From Streptomyces sp. SN-593 (GTDB lineage: Bacteria > Actinomycetota > Actinomycetes > Streptomycetales > Streptomycetaceae): a stretch of DNA of 64,000 nucleotides. Below the pieces are notes generated by a model. That model worked only from the letters and a program-made list of their open reading frames with translations. It had not been told where the DNA came from and did not search any database. Shown in pieces: positions 52,764 through 61,272 of this stretch (position 1 is its first letter; every line of letters starts with the position of its first letter). A program made the translations under genes and the position numbers. Location: NCBI RefSeq assembly GCF_016756395.1, contig NZ_AP018365.1:7382001-7446000 (forward strand), written 5' to 3'.

Positions 52764-53032
52764 AAGGGACGAGCTCACGGGGCCGGGCCGCACGGATCAC
52801 GTCGCCGATCACCCGCGAGGTCGATGTCGCACCCGGGCGCCGGGCGAGCCCGTGTCCCGTTCTCCGATCGCCAGGGCTCCCCTGAGTCCGCCCAGGGCGT
52901 CCCGGATCGCGTCGGCTACGGGGGCGTGCCCGGGGGCCGCGCGGAGCCCGTGCCCGCCAGGCTGCCGGCAAGGCAGGCGAGGTGGGCAGGGATTTCGAGA
53001 AGCGGCTTGGCGCGGGGACGGTACGCGGACCG

Positions 53033-53084
53033 GCGCCCTGAAGGGGGCCGGCCCGCGCATGTCACCGGCGCCACTTCAGGGCGC
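53033..53084 (-). terminator. Inverted repeat 3' of the sedolisin gene
   Basis: GCGCCCTGAAG (53033-53043) pairs perfectly over 11 bp with CTTCAGGGCGC (53074-53084), starting 9 bases beyond the protease stop on the minus strand. The 30-base loop is long for a classical terminator. Confidence 0.45.
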
Positions 53085-53092
53085 ACCGGTGC

Positions 53093-54355
53093 TCACAAGG
53101 CGCTCAGCCCGTTCGGTGTGCCGTTGCCGGTGGGACCGTCATACCCTTCGACCCCCGTGCACAGGTAGTCCCCGGCGCAGTTGCCGTTGGAGCCGCCGAC
53201 CACGTCGTTGAGGCCGGAGGCCGCGCCGGCGGAGTAGAGCCGGGAGGCGTCGGGGAAGGCCGAGGGGTTCCCGGCCAGGGCGATCAGTCCCGCGATGAAC
53301 GGCGAGGACGCGCTGGTGCCGCCCACCACGGCCCACCCCGTCCGCGGCCCGGTGGTGTTGTACACCGCGAGCCCGGTCTGCGGGTCGGCGACCGCGGAGA
53401 CGTCCGCGATCGTACGGCCCGGGCAGTCGGTGTCCTGCTGCCACGCCGGCTTGGCGAACCAGGCGGAACACCCGCTGCCCGCCCCGGCCCAGGCGGTCTC
53501 CTGCCAGCCGCGGTCGTTGTCGGCCGGGGTCAGTGAGGTGCCGCCCGCCGCGACGACGCCGGGGTAGGCCGCCGGGACCGACGGTACGCCGTATCCGGCG
53601 TCGCCGGAGGACGCCACCACGGCCACCCCCGGGTGGCTGTAGTCCTGGGCGAGGACGTCGTCCCCGTTGTGCTCGGTGACGCCGTAGCTGTTGGACACCT
53701 CGGTCGCGCCCAGCGCGGCGGCGGAGTCCACGGACTGCGCCAGGTCCTGCTCAAGGGGCTCGTCGGCCTCGACCAGCAGAATGTGGCACTGCGGGCAGGC
53801 CGCGGACACCATGTCCAGGTCGAGGGCCTCCTCCTCGGCCCAGCCGGAGGCCCCCGCCGACACCGGCAGCGGGCTCGCCGCGCCGCTCTGGTTCACCTTG
53901 CGGAAACAGCCGTTGTCGGTGGTACAGGCGGGCAGCCCGTAGGTGGCGCGGTAGACGGCGAGGTCGGCCTCGGCGGTGGGGTCGTCGTAGGCGTCGACCA
54001 GGGCGACGGTCTGGTCGGCGCCGCCGGTGGTGGGCAGGTCGTATGCGGAACGCAGGTCCGCCGGGCCGTAGCCCGCGGGGAGGGGCGCGTCGGCGGCTCC
54101 CGCGGCCCTGGGACCGCGTACGCCCAGGCCGCCGTGGACGTCGGTGCGGATCTCCGCCAGGCAGCGGGCCTGCCCGGCCGGCGCCGGTCCGCAGGCGTTC
54201 TCGACGTCGGCCGGCAGGGTGGTGGGCACGGTGCCGGCGGCCGGGGCGGGCGTGGCCGCCTGGGCGGCGCCCGCCGCGGGTATCGCCAGGGCGAGCGGCA
54301 GTAAAACGGTCGCGGCGGTCCGCAGGGTACGGACCAGGCGGGTGCTGGTGGTCAT
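53093..54355 (-). CDS. Secreted sedolisin-like (S53) serine protease
   Basis: The 420-aa start at 54355 is preferred: AAGGAG lies 12 bases upstream and the protein then begins with a clean signal peptide (TTSTRLVRTLRTAATV..., ending AAQA). An alternative ATG at 54394 overlaps the stop of the upstream gene (ATGA) and would add 13 residues. Sedolisin hallmarks, numbered from 54355: the Glu-x3-Asp pair in WAEEEALDLDM (about E175/D179), the oxyanion Asp in SSGDAGYG (about D252) and the nucleophile in GGTSASSP (about S348). Four or more Cys suggest disulfides. It should hydrolyse extracellular protein, though most characterised sedolisins have a longer prodomain and work at low pH. It is the second gene of an operon with the large exported protein upstream. 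Confidence 0.88.
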   Translation of the reverse strand: MTTSTRLVRTLRTAATVLLPLALAIPAAGAAQAATPAPAAGTVPTTLPADVENACGPAPAGQARCLAEIRTDVHGGLGVRGPRAAGAADAPLPAGYGPADLRSAYDLPTTGGADQTVALVDAYDDPTAEADLAVYRATYGLPACTTDNGCFRKVNQSGAASPLPVSAGASGWAEEEALDLDMVSAACPQCHILLVEADEPLEQDLAQSVDSAAALGATEVSNSYGVTEHNGDDVLAQDYSHPGVAVVASSGDAGYGVPSVPAAYPGVVAAGGTSLTPADNDRGWQETAWAGAGSGCSAWFAKPAWQQDTDCPGRTIADVSAVADPQTGLAVYNTTGPRTGWAVVGGTSASSPFIAGLIALAGNPSAFPDASRLYSAGAASGLNDVVGGSNGNCAGDYLCTGVEGYDGPTGNGTPNGLSAL

Positions 54356-54390
54356 CCCGGGATCGGTCTCCTTGTCCGGTGGGGCGGCGG

Positions 54391-56766
54391 TCATGACGTG
54401 ATGCCGGCGACGGTGTAGGCGTGCATGACCGTCTGGCTGAGGGTGTTGCCGTCGGCGTCCGCGGCGGTCACCCGGATCGAGGGGTTGGTGCCCCGGGCGC
54501 CGACCGGGTTGGTCCAGTGGGCCTGGTAGTGGCCGGCGGAGCCGGTGACGGAGGCCTTCTGCCAGGTCTGGCCGTCGTTGAAGGAGACCTGCACGGTGGC
54601 GGAGGTGATTGCGGCCCGCGAACCGGCGCCCTGGTAGGTCACGTGGCCGATCTCCACGCCCATGCGCTGTTCGGTGCGGTGGCTGGTGCCGGTGCCGTCG
54701 GTGGCCAGGTCGTAGTGCGCGGTGAGCAGCGGCAGGACCAGGCAGGGCGTGCTGTCGGACTGGCCCGCGCAGGACAGGGTGTCCGGCAGCAGGGAGTCGG
54801 TGTCGGCCGCCGAGGGCAGGCCGAAGGTCAGCTCGGTGCGGCTGCTGGTGGACTGGCTGACGGAGGTTTCCGCGCTGGAGTCCTGGTCGGCGACCAGGTC
54901 GTAGCGGGCGCCGGGCGTGTCCTGGCCCTCGGCGTACACGCCGGGGCTGTCCTCGCTGTCCACCAGGGTGCCATCACGGGAGAGACTGGCCTGGTACCCG
55001 GGGGAGGCGTCGGCATAGACGCTGGGGCCGCCGGCGTGGCCCGGATCGCTGTCGTTCGTCTCCAGGAAGGCCAGCAGGTCGCCGTCCGCGACGCATGCCT
55101 CACAGATCCCGGCCGGGATCGTGTCCGGGTACTGGCCGAGCCCCAGGGTCACCGGTCCGCGCGCCCAGTCCACCGAGTAGTTGTGTCCGGCCTGCACGGT
55201 GCGCTCGCCTATGAAGACGAGGTCACCGGTGAACGACTCCTGGAGCCAGTCCCCTCCGTTGAAGGTGCTCAGGTAGTCCGTGAGGCGGGCGGGCATGGTC
55301 TGGGTCGCCATCGCCGACCACATGCCGGGTGTGTCCGAGGCGAGTTCGCCGCTGGTCACCTGGCCGTCCGCGGGGCTGGCCGGGTCGCGGTCGTAGCGTT
55401 CCGCCACGGCGGCGAGCTGCCCGGTGGTGACGTGGATCTGCTGATCGGCCGGGACGTCGGCGGTGCCGGCCGAGTCGAGGTCGTAGCGGTAGCCGCCGGC
55501 GGCGTCGGGCGCGTGGCCTGACCACTGCTCGTTGTAGCTGACCGCGCCGACGGCGGCCGCCGGCTGGGCGTTGACGTAGACCGGAGTGCCGTCGGTGGTG
55601 GTCGTCCAAACGGTCGGGGCGTACTCGACCGGTGTCTGCCCGGTGGCGTCGGTCCGGGCCCAGTTGGCGCTGACGAAGTCGGCGTCGGCCGGGCGGGGGG
55701 TGTCGGCGGTCACCGACGCCGTGGCCGTGCGCGCGTCCATGTCCTCGGTGGTGGCGCCGGACACGGTGAAGTCGGTGATGGTGACCAGGGACTGCGCGGT
55801 GACGTCACCCGCCGCGTCGTACGTCGGCACCGGTATGGCGGCGCTGTAGTGGCCGTCGGGAACAGCCACCTTCTCGACGCCGTCGACGACCGGGAGCACA
55901 GCCGCGAACACGGTCGCGTCGTCGGTGTCGGTCAGCAGCACCGTGCCGGTGGCCCCGGCGCCGGAGCGGTCCTCGACGTCCAGGGTGAGGATGTCGAGTT
56001 TGTAGCCGTTCGACGTGCCGCTTTGGAGACCGTCCGCGGCGGTGCCCGCCGACGCGCCCGTGTCGGCCGCGCCGGTCCTGCCGACCGAGGCCACCCCCTG
56101 GAACAGCGGTGTGGTGCCGGGCTTGCGTCCTGCTGTGACGTCGGCGCCGATGCGCTGTTTCAGCAGCCGCGCCAGTTGCCGGCCCGAGGCGGCGGTGGCG
56201 TAGCCGCGCGCAGAGGCGCCCCGTCCCGCCGTCCCGCCGGCGGGTGCCGGGGTGGTGGAGGTCAGCGTCAGTCCGGTCGGGGCGGTCGGCTGCGTACCGG
56301 CTTTGAAGGACACGGTCACCGGTACTCGGTCGGCGGCCGAGGGGTCCTTCATCAGCGCGGTGACGTCGAACAGGGACAGGGCCAACTGCCGTCCGGCGTA
56401 CGGCTCGGCGGACGCCGGGATGACGTACCGGTCGCCGGAGGCGTCCTGGAATGAGGTGAAAGCGCCCGCGCCGGCGGCATGCGAGGCCGGACGCACGGCC
56501 AGGACGTCCTGGCCGGACGCGGTGGTGGTGACGGCGACCCGGTCACCGGTCACCAGGGTGACGTCCTGGGTGCGGGTGCCGGTCGCGGCGGGCGAGGTGT
56601 CGGGGGCGGCGGCTGCGGTGCCAGCGCTCGCCACCGCGGCCGAGGCGGCCAGTCCCAGCGCGAGGGCGCCGCCCAGAAAACCGGTCAGGGCCCGGTTCCG
56701 CACTCGGTGTAAAGGGGTTGTGTTTTCCGGTTCCGCCCACCTGATGGGCCATGCATCCATACGCAC
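54391..56766 (-). CDS. Large secreted protein: subtilase-like flanking domains without a catalytic domain
   Basis: GTG at 56766 has AAGGAG 6 bases upstream (ATG two codons later is the alternative). A signal peptide with a hydrophobic core around residues 28-50 ends in GTAAAA. The next part (DVTLVTGDRVAV, then YVIPASAEPYAGRQLALSLFDV) is the propeptide-like N-terminal domain of large Streptomyces S8 proteases. Those proteins continue with DTG, HGTH and GTSMA blocks, none of which is present; here the sequence passes through RGYATAASGRQLARLLKQRI to the usual C-terminal beta domains (DGHYSAAIPVPTYDA; VQVSFNDGQTWQKASV). The 791-aa protein is therefore a predicted non-catalytic exported protein. 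It overlaps the sedolisin-like gene's first possible start by 4 bases, so they may act together. Function unknown. Confidence 0.85.
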   Translation of the reverse strand: MRMDAWPIRWAEPENTTPLHRVRNRALTGFLGGALALGLAASAAVASAGTAAAAPDTSPAATGTRTQDVTLVTGDRVAVTTTASGQDVLAVRPASHAAGAGAFTSFQDASGDRYVIPASAEPYAGRQLALSLFDVTALMKDPSAADRVPVTVSFKAGTQPTAPTGLTLTSTTPAPAGGTAGRGASARGYATAASGRQLARLLKQRIGADVTAGRKPGTTPLFQGVASVGRTGAADTGASAGTAADGLQSGTSNGYKLDILTLDVEDRSGAGATGTVLLTDTDDATVFAAVLPVVDGVEKVAVPDGHYSAAIPVPTYDAAGDVTAQSLVTITDFTVSGATTEDMDARTATASVTADTPRPADADFVSANWARTDATGQTPVEYAPTVWTTTTDGTPVYVNAQPAAAVGAVSYNEQWSGHAPDAAGGYRYDLDSAGTADVPADQQIHVTTGQLAAVAERYDRDPASPADGQVTSGELASDTPGMWSAMATQTMPARLTDYLSTFNGGDWLQESFTGDLVFIGERTVQAGHNYSVDWARGPVTLGLGQYPDTIPAGICEACVADGDLLAFLETNDSDPGHAGGPSVYADASPGYQASLSRDGTLVDSEDSPGVYAEGQDTPGARYDLVADQDSSAETSVSQSTSSRTELTFGLPSAADTDSLLPDTLSCAGQSDSTPCLVLPLLTAHYDLATDGTGTSHRTEQRMGVEIGHVTYQGAGSRAAITSATVQVSFNDGQTWQKASVTGSAGHYQAHWTNPVGARGTNPSIRVTAADADGNTLSQTVMHAYTVAGITS

Positions 56767-56938
56767 TCACGTCTCCTTTGCCGAGGCGAATATCCGCAGG
56801 CAGCATGACGCAAAGGGTTCGGCCCGGAATAGTTTTATGACCAAGCTGTCACCTTGTAACTGCCTCCGGTCGATGTGCTGTGGCAGCCTCGGGCGGCACG
56901 ACTGCCGCCCGGCAACCGACCACTCAGGAGCCACCCCG

Positions 56939-57628
56939 GTGTACCGCCTTCTCCTCGTCAAGGCCGACGCGGCCTGCGACGATTCGCTCGAACCCGTACT
57001 GCGCGCCATGGGACACCGGGTGACCCCGGTCGACCGGGACGCGGAAGTGCTGGACCGGCTGCGCGACCTGCGCGACGCAGTGGACCTGATCGTCCTCGAC
57101 ATTGCGTCACCGCATTCCGGCACCTTTGAGACATGCCGTCGAATTCAGGCCGAAAATCCTGTGCCATTGGTCATTCTCGCGGCCCAGGGCAACCCGAACG
57201 ACGTTGTAACCGGTTTGAACAACGGCGCCGCCGACTATCTCGTGAAACCGGTGGGCGCGCGGGTCCTCGAAGCGCGGCTGCGGGCAGTTCTGCGTCGGTC
57301 GGGCCTGCGTCACCGTTCCCCGGAACGGGCGCTCGACCTCGGTCCGCTGAGTGTCGACATCGCGACGCTCACCGCCGTCCGGGACGGCGTGACGGCCCGC
57401 CTCACCCCGATCGAGGTGCGGCTCCTGATCGAACTCGCCGCCCGCCGGGGCCGGGTGGTGCCCCGGCGGACCCTGCTGGAGCGGGTCTGGGGCCACCGGC
57501 ACACCCAGGGCGACATGCGGTTGGTCGACACCTGCGTGTCGCGGCTGCGCCGCAAGATCGAACCGGACCCCTCGGCCCCGGCCCTGCTGCTCACGGTGCG
57601 CGGCGTCGGCTACCGCCTGAGCTACTGA
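56939..57628 (+). CDS. OmpR/PhoB-family response regulator with a degenerate receiver
   Basis: GTG at 56939 is chosen for its AGGAG (56926-56930) and because the receiver domain starts there (VYRLLLVK). 229 aa. Receiver, residues 1-117: phospho-acceptor-position Asp54 (IVLDIAS) and Lys103 (YLVKP) are present, but the usual acidic pair is K8-A9-D10 and the switch Thr/Ser after strand 4 is Ala81 (VILAAQ). Winged-helix DNA-binding domain, about 125-229: LTPIEVRLLIELA, RRTLLERVWG, VDTCVSRLRRKIEPD and VRGVGYRL are all typical. No sensor kinase is adjacent. The gene is divergent from the secreted-protein/sedolisin operon, 172 bp apart, so it may control it. Regulation independent of phosphorylation is plausible. 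Confidence 0.88.
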   Translation: MYRLLLVKADAACDDSLEPVLRAMGHRVTPVDRDAEVLDRLRDLRDAVDLIVLDIASPHSGTFETCRRIQAENPVPLVILAAQGNPNDVVTGLNNGAADYLVKPVGARVLEARLRAVLRRSGLRHRSPERALDLGPLSVDIATLTAVRDGVTARLTPIEVRLLIELAARRGRVVPRRTLLERVWGHRHTQGDMRLVDTCVSRLRRKIEPDPSAPALLLTVRGVGYRLSY

Positions 57629-57785
57629 ACTCGCGGGGTGATGCCGGGGCGTCAGCCCGGCGGTGACCCCTCGGCGGTGCGGCGGGGACTTCGGCGGACG
57701 CCGTCAGGCAGCGCCTACCCGGTGGCGGTCTGTCCAGCGACTGGCTCTGTTCCGTAGTCGGTGGTGACGGTGGGTCTGGTGCACG

Positions 57786-57842
57786 AACGGGCTGCTGCGG
57801 CAGTACTTCCCCAAGGGCACCGACCTGTCCGTCCACAACCCC
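57786..57842 (+). mobile_element. IS30-family transposase remnant
   Basis: The plus-strand frame reads NGLLRQYFPKGTDLSVHN, the well-conserved motif near the C-terminus of IS30-family transposases that includes the last part of the DDE domain. Coding similarity stops on both sides after fewer than 25 residues, and no other part of the element or inverted repeat is visible. It is a relic. Confidence 0.65.
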
Positions 57843-57893
57843 GCCTCCCGTGCCGCACACGGGCCGGCCGCCGCGCGCGTCGCGCCGTGGCCG

Positions 57894-57932
57894 ACCCGCA
57901 CCCGCACCCGCACCCGCACCCGCACCCGCACG
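57894..57932. repeat. Hexanucleotide tandem repeat (ACCCGC)n
   Basis: Six and a half perfect copies of ACCCGC. It lies in non-coding DNA next to the IS30 relic and would encode alternating His-Pro on the plus strand. Prone to slippage. Confidence 0.85.
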
Positions 57933-58423
57933 GCGGCCGTATTCCCGGACCGCCGGCCTCGGGCAGGACGTCCGCCCCGGGGCCGCAGCGAAGCGGGAGG
58001 GCCGCGCCCGGCCCCCGAGCCCCCGGCCTCTGAACTCCCGCCGGCGGAACGGCCGTCGGCCGTGCGTGCGGCCGCCCGGCCCGGCCCGGCCACCCCACGG
58101 TGCTGCGCCCGGGGGCGCAGCCAGGTCGGCTGCTCCACGGCAGCGTGCCGCCCGCCCCCGCGGGGCCTGTGCGGAGCCCCTCCCGGCGGAAAAGGCAAGC
58201 TGACTACTCGTCAACTTGCATGTGGCAGAGGAACGTTGTGCCGACCGGACGCGGACCGCGGGCCGGCGGAGTCTCTTACTGAGAAACTCTTGTGTGTTTC
58301 CTGTGAAGTATGAATACTCCGTTGGGTACCCGTCAGCAGCACGCCGTGTCCGTTAACCGGCGCGGACTTGGCGGTGTACGGACGAGTGAGTCCATTCTGC
58401 TTCCCCCCACACAGGAGGAACGA
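57933..58423. other. Intergenic region upstream of the streptogrisin gene
   Basis: About 490 bp with no supportable gene. Overlapping open frames here are Pro/Arg-rich composition artefacts. The last 200 bp are relatively AT-rich (about 58188-58320, with CTTGTGTG and TATGAAT words and a small AGTAT-GA-ATACT palindrome at 58307-58318) and should hold the protease promoter, which I cannot place exactly. Confidence 0.4.
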
Positions 58424-59449
58424 GTGAAGTCCACCCGACGCATACAGATGATCGCGGTCGCCTCAGGGATGCTCGCCGCGACGGCCTTCGCGCTCCCGTC
58501 GGCGACCGCCGCACCCGCCCCCAAGGCAACCCCCGCCGCGGCCGAGGCCATCGCCGCGCACCTCGGCGCGCACAGCACCGCGGGTACGTACTACGACAGC
58601 GCACGCGGGACCACGGTCGTCAACGTCAGCACCCAGGCCGCGGCCGACGCCGTCCGCGCCGCGGGCGCCACCCCCCGGCTCGTCGCGCACAGCTCCGCCG
58701 AACTGGCCCAGGCGGGCGAGGCGGCCCGGAAGGCCGACATCGCGGGCACCGCATGGTCGGTGGACCCGCGGTCCGACACTCTGGTGGTCAACGTCGACAG
58801 CCGGGTGACGGAGAGCCAGGTGGCCCAGCTGCGCCGGTCCACCGCGGGCTACGGCGACGCCGTCCAGGTCACCCGGGTCGCCGGCACGTTCAACAAGCTG
58901 ATCTCCGGCGGCGACGCGGTCCTCACCACCTCGTGGCGCTGCTCGGTCGGCTTCAACGTCCGCAGCGGCAGCACGTACTACTTCCTGACCGCCGGCCACT
59001 GCACCGAGGGACTGCCGGCGTACTACACCTCCGGGAGCGTGTACATCGGCCCGACCGTCGGCACGAGCTTCCCCGGCAACGACTACGGCATCGTTCGCTA
59101 CGACTCGACCGTCGCCCACGACGGGACGGTCGGCTCCCAGGACATCACCACCGCGGCGAACGCCTACGTCGGAGAGTCCGTCACGCGGCGCGGCTCGACC
59201 ACCGGCATCCACACCGGCACCGTCCAGGCGCTCAACGCGACCGTCAACTACGGCGGGGGCGACGTCGTCTCCGGTCTGATCAAGACCAACGTCTGCGCCG
59301 AGCCCGGCGACAGCGGCGGCTCCCTCTACGACAAGACCGCGGCGATCGGCCTCACGTCGGGCGGAAGCGGCAACTGCACCTCCGGCGGCACGACGTACTT
59401 CCAGCCGGTGACGGAGGCCCTCAGCGCCTACGGGGTCAGCGTCTTCTGA
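58424..59449 (+). CDS. Streptogrisin B-like secreted serine protease (S1 family)
   Basis: GTG at 58424 with AGGAGG at 58413-58418 is chosen over an earlier in-frame ATG at 58310 because a signal peptide follows directly. The 341-aa preproprotein has a signal peptide (about 1-29, ending ATAA), a propeptide to residue 159 that acts as folding chaperone in this family, and a mature chymotrypsin-fold enzyme starting ISGGDAVLTTSWRCSVGFNV. The catalytic triad is His192 (LTAGHC), Asp220 (NDYGIV) and Ser297 (EPGDSGGS); paired cysteines match the family. The mature part is 182 residues, close to the 185 of S. griseus protease B, and the end NYGGGDVVSG...EALSAYGVSVF is nearly that of protease B. It degrades extracellular protein, cutting after large hydrophobic residues in the known homologue. 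Confidence 0.95.
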   Translation: MKSTRRIQMIAVASGMLAATAFALPSATAAPAPKATPAAAEAIAAHLGAHSTAGTYYDSARGTTVVNVSTQAAADAVRAAGATPRLVAHSSAELAQAGEAARKADIAGTAWSVDPRSDTLVVNVDSRVTESQVAQLRRSTAGYGDAVQVTRVAGTFNKLISGGDAVLTTSWRCSVGFNVRSGSTYYFLTAGHCTEGLPAYYTSGSVYIGPTVGTSFPGNDYGIVRYDSTVAHDGTVGSQDITTAANAYVGESVTRRGSTTGIHTGTVQALNATVNYGGGDVVSGLIKTNVCAEPGDSGGSLYDKTAAIGLTSGGSGNCTSGGTTYFQPVTEALSAYGVSVF

Positions 59450-59517
59450 TCCTGCGCCCCCCGCGGCCGTCCGGACACCGGCCCCGACGGGACTGGGCGG
59501 CCGTGGTGACGTGTCCC

Positions 59518-59553
59518 GGTGCCCCCGTGCGCAGCCCGCGCACCGGGGGCACC
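59518..59553 (+). terminator. Strong hairpin after the streptogrisin gene
   Basis: GGTGCCCCCGTGCGC (59518-59532) pairs with GCGCACCGGGGGCACC (59538-59553), a 15-bp stem with a single bulged base, about 70 bases after the stop codon. A typical GC-rich streptomycete terminator without a long U tract. Confidence 0.75.
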
Positions 59554-59714
59554 GGCACGCGGGGAGCGGGCCGGAGACGGCCGCGGGGACCGTGCGCGAC
59601 TCGGGCAGGAAGACCGGCAGGGCGAACGCGCAAGACCGTCAAACGCCCGAGACCCTCAAGGCCATCGGCAAGCCCGGAAGATCCTGGTAGATAAAGAACT
59701 TCCCAATGACGATG

Positions 59715-59905
59715 TCAAGCCGCTGCCGTGACGGTTGGTAGGACCTCGTAGCACGCTCCGTCGCGGATCATGGCCCACAAGACGTTGGCTCGCCGACGGG
59801 CCAGAGCGAGCAGGGCCTGCTTGTGCCCCTTCCCCTCGTTGCGTTTGCGTCCGTAGTAAGCCTGGGAGGCGGAGCAGGTTCTCAGGCTGGCCATCGCGGA
59901 AACGC
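59715..59905 (-). mobile_element. IS110-family transposase remnant (C-terminus)
   Basis: The minus-strand frame ends ASQAYYGRKRNEGKGHKQAL, LALARRRANVLWAMIRDG, then a stop at 59715-59717. This matches the C-terminal region of IS110/IS116-type transposases (the 'ARAYYDRKRAEGKxHxxAL' helix followed by 'LARRR..VL.AMLRDG'). The catalytic half, including the DEDD and Ser domains, is missing. Just beyond the stop, CTTGACATCGTCATTGGGA resembles the end of such elements. Confidence 0.65.
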
Positions 59906-60099
59906 ACGGCGCCGACAGCGCCGGGTGAGTTCGGAGTCTCCGTGCGCCGAGCGTCCGCAGTGCCCCCGCGGACTCCAGCCGCACGGCGATGGCGCTACGT
60001 CGTGGTCTTCGCGGTGGGGAGCTTGGCCAGCGGTGATTGGTGGCCCGCCGGGGTGGCGCGGACGGCTGCCCAGTCGATCCGGGGGGAGCGCAGCACGCG

Positions 60100-60311
60100 G
60101 TCGAGGTCGTGAAGTCGAAGCCGAGCACCCGGTATCCGTGCTCGGTGAGGCCCTCCGCCAAGGGAAGGCTCGGCTCCTTGCTGTCGCCCCTGCCTCCGCC
60201 GTGCATGAGGACGACGCACTCCGGCTCGACTTCTCCGTGATCCGGTGCGACGTCGAAGTAGCTGAGCCGTTCCCCGTCCCATTCGTGAGCCGATCTGACG
60301 ATCATGGGCAT
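60100..60311 (-). pseudogene. N-terminal fragment of an alpha/beta hydrolase
   Basis: From ATG at 60311 (MPMIVRSAHEWDGERL) the frame encodes VVLMHGGGRGDSKEPSLPLA, then EHGYRVLGFDF: the oxyanion loop HGGG and first helix of serine-aminopeptidase-like alpha/beta hydrolases. At about 60100, where 'GHGxS' should follow, the frame runs into unrelated sequence leading toward the IS110 relic. The catalytic Ser, Asp and His are absent. The junction suggests disruption by insertion or deletion. The DNA between 59906 and 60099, and between 60312 and 60578, shows no recognisable gene. Confidence 0.6.
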
Positions 60312-60578
60312 TTGCGTCCTGAAGTGAGTGCAGCTACCAGGAAGACGCCTCCCAGCGCTCGTCGCCTCCAGCCGTATCGTGCACATGAGCTTCCGAGATG
60401 TCTTCAAGGCACATCAGCGAAGCGGGGTGTCGCCTGCGGATTGACAGGTTCTCGATACACACGGTCAGGGCCACCCTCGCTTCCCACGAGAACTGGCGAC
60501 AGTCGAATATGCGAGCCCACCAGTACCGAGGCCGTGATCCCGCCGTCCGCGCTGCCGGCGACCGCGCCCGGGGCTGCG

Positions 60579-61052
60579 TCAGTGGTGCGCGTGAACGACA
60601 GCGTGTCCCTTGCCGCGCCCGATCATCCACTTGTTGGCCGGCGTCGTGACCAGGAAGGCGACGGCGAACCCGCCGAGCAGGGCGTACCAGAACAGCCCCT
60701 CGGACAGGTGGGCGTCCAGGGCGCCGGGGGTGAGGGCGATGACGAGGTTGTCGACCAGTTCCATGATGGCGATGGAGACGGTGTCGGCGGCCAGCGCGAC
60801 GCGGATGGCGGCCTTCCAGCTCAGGCCGGCCCTGCGCACGGCATACAGGGTGAAGGAGTAGCCGAACAGGAACGCCAGCGCGATCGCCAGGACCATGGTC
60901 GGGGCGTTCCCCCACAGCAGCGCGGTCCCGACGGCCATGCCGAGGATCTCGCCGATCGCGCAGCCGGTCAGGCAGTGCAGCGTAGCCTTGGCGGCCGTCG
61001 CCCAGGAGGCACCGGCCTCCCTCGGGTCGGCGCGGTCGGCGGTGCGGTCCAT
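60579..61052 (-). CDS. DUF4396 membrane protein
   Basis: ATG at 61052, with GGGAGG about 11 bases upstream. The 157-aa protein has about four membrane segments. Family signature: HCLTGCAIGEILGMAVGTAL near residue 26, LAIALAFLFGYSFTLY, then VDNLVIALTPGALDA and the C-terminal TTPANKWMIGRGKGH. The His-rich tail (HAVVHAHH) and the paired Cys/His at the start suggest metal binding, but the family has no established function. It stands alone between two fragment-rich stretches. Confidence 0.8.
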   Translation of the reverse strand: MDRTADRADPREAGASWATAAKATLHCLTGCAIGEILGMAVGTALLWGNAPTMVLAIALAFLFGYSFTLYAVRRAGLSWKAAIRVALAADTVSIAIMELVDNLVIALTPGALDAHLSEGLFWYALLGGFAVAFLVTTPANKWMIGRGKGHAVVHAHH

Positions 61053-61272
61053 GATGACGTCTGCCTCCCGTGTCCAGTGTGGGTCCCATGCAGTGGTCAG
61101 CCATCCGCTACAGACCAGAATGCACCCTAGGGGGCATTGTGTGCGGTTTGGTCGTTCGGGAGGACGTGGCCGGGCAAGGGCTGGCCTCGTCGGAGCGCGC
61201 TACAGCCCGGAGACGGAGCGGTAGCGCCTACTTCGCCGCACCTCGGGCGGGTCCGGCCGAGTACGACGCGCT

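Noticed and set aside
52480..52971. Minus-strand frame of 163 codons
   Set aside because: The plus strand in the same place encodes a clear alpha/beta-hydrolase ending, so the minus frame is a shadow.
57893..57932. Hexanucleotide array considered as a CRISPR or regulatory iteron
   Set aside because: Units are directly adjacent, with no spacers and no cas genes; simple tandem repeat only.
57591..58214. Pro/Arg-rich frames on both strands between the response regulator and the streptogrisin gene
   Set aside because: They consist of simple-sequence repeats and GC-bias artefacts, with no ribosome-binding sites or domains.
58310..58423. Upstream in-frame ATG extending the streptogrisin protein by 38 residues
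   Set aside because: The extension is not signal-peptide-like and has no ribosome-binding site, while GTG at 58424 has both a strong site and a signal peptide immediately after.
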